Assembly: GCA_035653295.1 (NCBI GenBank)
Contig: DASRCB010000036.1
Span: 1 to 31,095, forward strand
Reading direction: 5' to 3'
Source of the DNA: DASRCB01 sp035653295
Lineage (GTDB): Bacteria; Acidobacteriota; Terriglobia; Bryobacterales; Bryobacteraceae
Length of the DNA stretch: 31,095 nucleotides
The notes under the pieces are model-generated. The model was not told the DNA's origin, made no database searches, and saw nothing but the letters and a program-made list of their open reading frames with translations. Position 1 is the stretch's first letter, and each line of letters opens with the position of its first letter. Below, piece after piece: positions 30,931-31,095 of this stretch. The position numbers and the translations under genes were made by a program.

Positions 30931-31095
30931 CGAGGAGATTCACCCGCGGACGGCAAGAGTGGCCAGCGCGCTCAGCCTGCTGGCCGGCATCTGGTTGTTC
31001 CTCACGCCGCTCATTTACGGAGCCTGGTACAACGGGAACAAGTACAACGGCTTCACCGTGGGAGGGCTGATCATCCTGTTCTCGGCGATTCGGCT
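30923..31095 (+). CDS. SPW-repeat membrane protein, 5' part only
   Basis: The frame starts at ATG 30923 with GGGGAGG eight bases upstream and runs off the window after 57 codons. The readable protein begins with a short polar segment, then LSLLAGIWLFLTPLIYG followed by A-W-Y, and GGLIILFSAIR. This is the tandem two-span pattern of the SPW-repeat family (helix, then a tryptophan-containing turn, then helix). Members are small bacterial membrane proteins of unknown role. The C-terminal part lies outside the window. Confidence 0.65.
   Translation, partial: MVDEEIHPRTARVASALSLLAGIWLFLTPLIYGAWYNGNKYNGFTVGGLIILFSAIR

Overview
The window reads as a GC-rich chromosomal segment of an acidobacterium, probably of the Solibacteres/Bryobacterales type. 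This is an inference. It rests on gene content: Tat-exported Gfo/Idh/MocA and aldo/keto proteins, a DUF4038 glycoside hydrolase, a sigma factor operon with DUF4252, possible TIGR03437-like repeats, and a protein with an N-terminal S-T-G-P-R-T motif. No rRNA, tRNA, CRISPR array, insertion sequence or prophage gene was found. No gene-free stretch exceeds 300 bases; the longest gaps are 15870-16095, 27453-27654 and 30098-30273.

Layout. 59-2892: a tight operon of scpA, scpB, an RluB-type pseudouridine synthase and a CoA-binding protein. 2893-5265: a secreted protein with an internal duplication, an Rsm22-type methyltransferase with a four-cysteine Fe-S pattern, and a small secreted protein. 5262-7643: a three-part acyl-activating enzyme/carrier-like/PlsC fusion on the minus strand. 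7777-11536: Hsp20, a DUF4038 glycoside hydrolase, a secreted unknown and a YihY/BrkB membrane protein. 11543-13410 (minus): ECF sigma factor, membrane partner, DUF4252 protein and a membrane protein, the first three joined by ATGA overlaps. 13555-15869 (minus): XPD/DinG-type Fe-S helicase and QueD.

16096-18602: a cytosolic PRC-barrel/MgtE-N/CBS protein followed at 17 bases by a divergent Nramp transporter. The pair looks like a divalent-metal sensor plus channel-like partner, possibly for Mg2+. 18615-21487: an unknown protein, then a CmoB-like methyltransferase with a two-repeat C-terminal extension, translationally coupled to a short FAD-dependent oxidoreductase. 21647-23934: divergent MFS transporter and aldo/keto reductase. 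23966-25858: small envelope/stress-type proteins (YgaP-like/SRPBCC, tandem DUF2007, YtxH). 25872-28848: 1-pyrroline-5-carboxylate dehydrogenase, a terminator, and a Gfo/Idh/MocA oxidoreductase. 28688-31095: a two-gene unit of unknown function, a YcxB-like membrane protein, and the start of an SPW-repeat protein cut by the window edge.

The observations I rate highest are the Nramp/MgtE-N pair with altered metal-site residues, the methyltransferase/repeat fusion coupled to an oxidoreductase, the SFPASD tail on an SRPBCC protein, and a set of start codons that lack a Shine-Dalgarno sequence but carry a TANNNT element 6-7 bases upstream, which suggests leaderless transcription. I did not find one clear, wholly new system; these are candidates.
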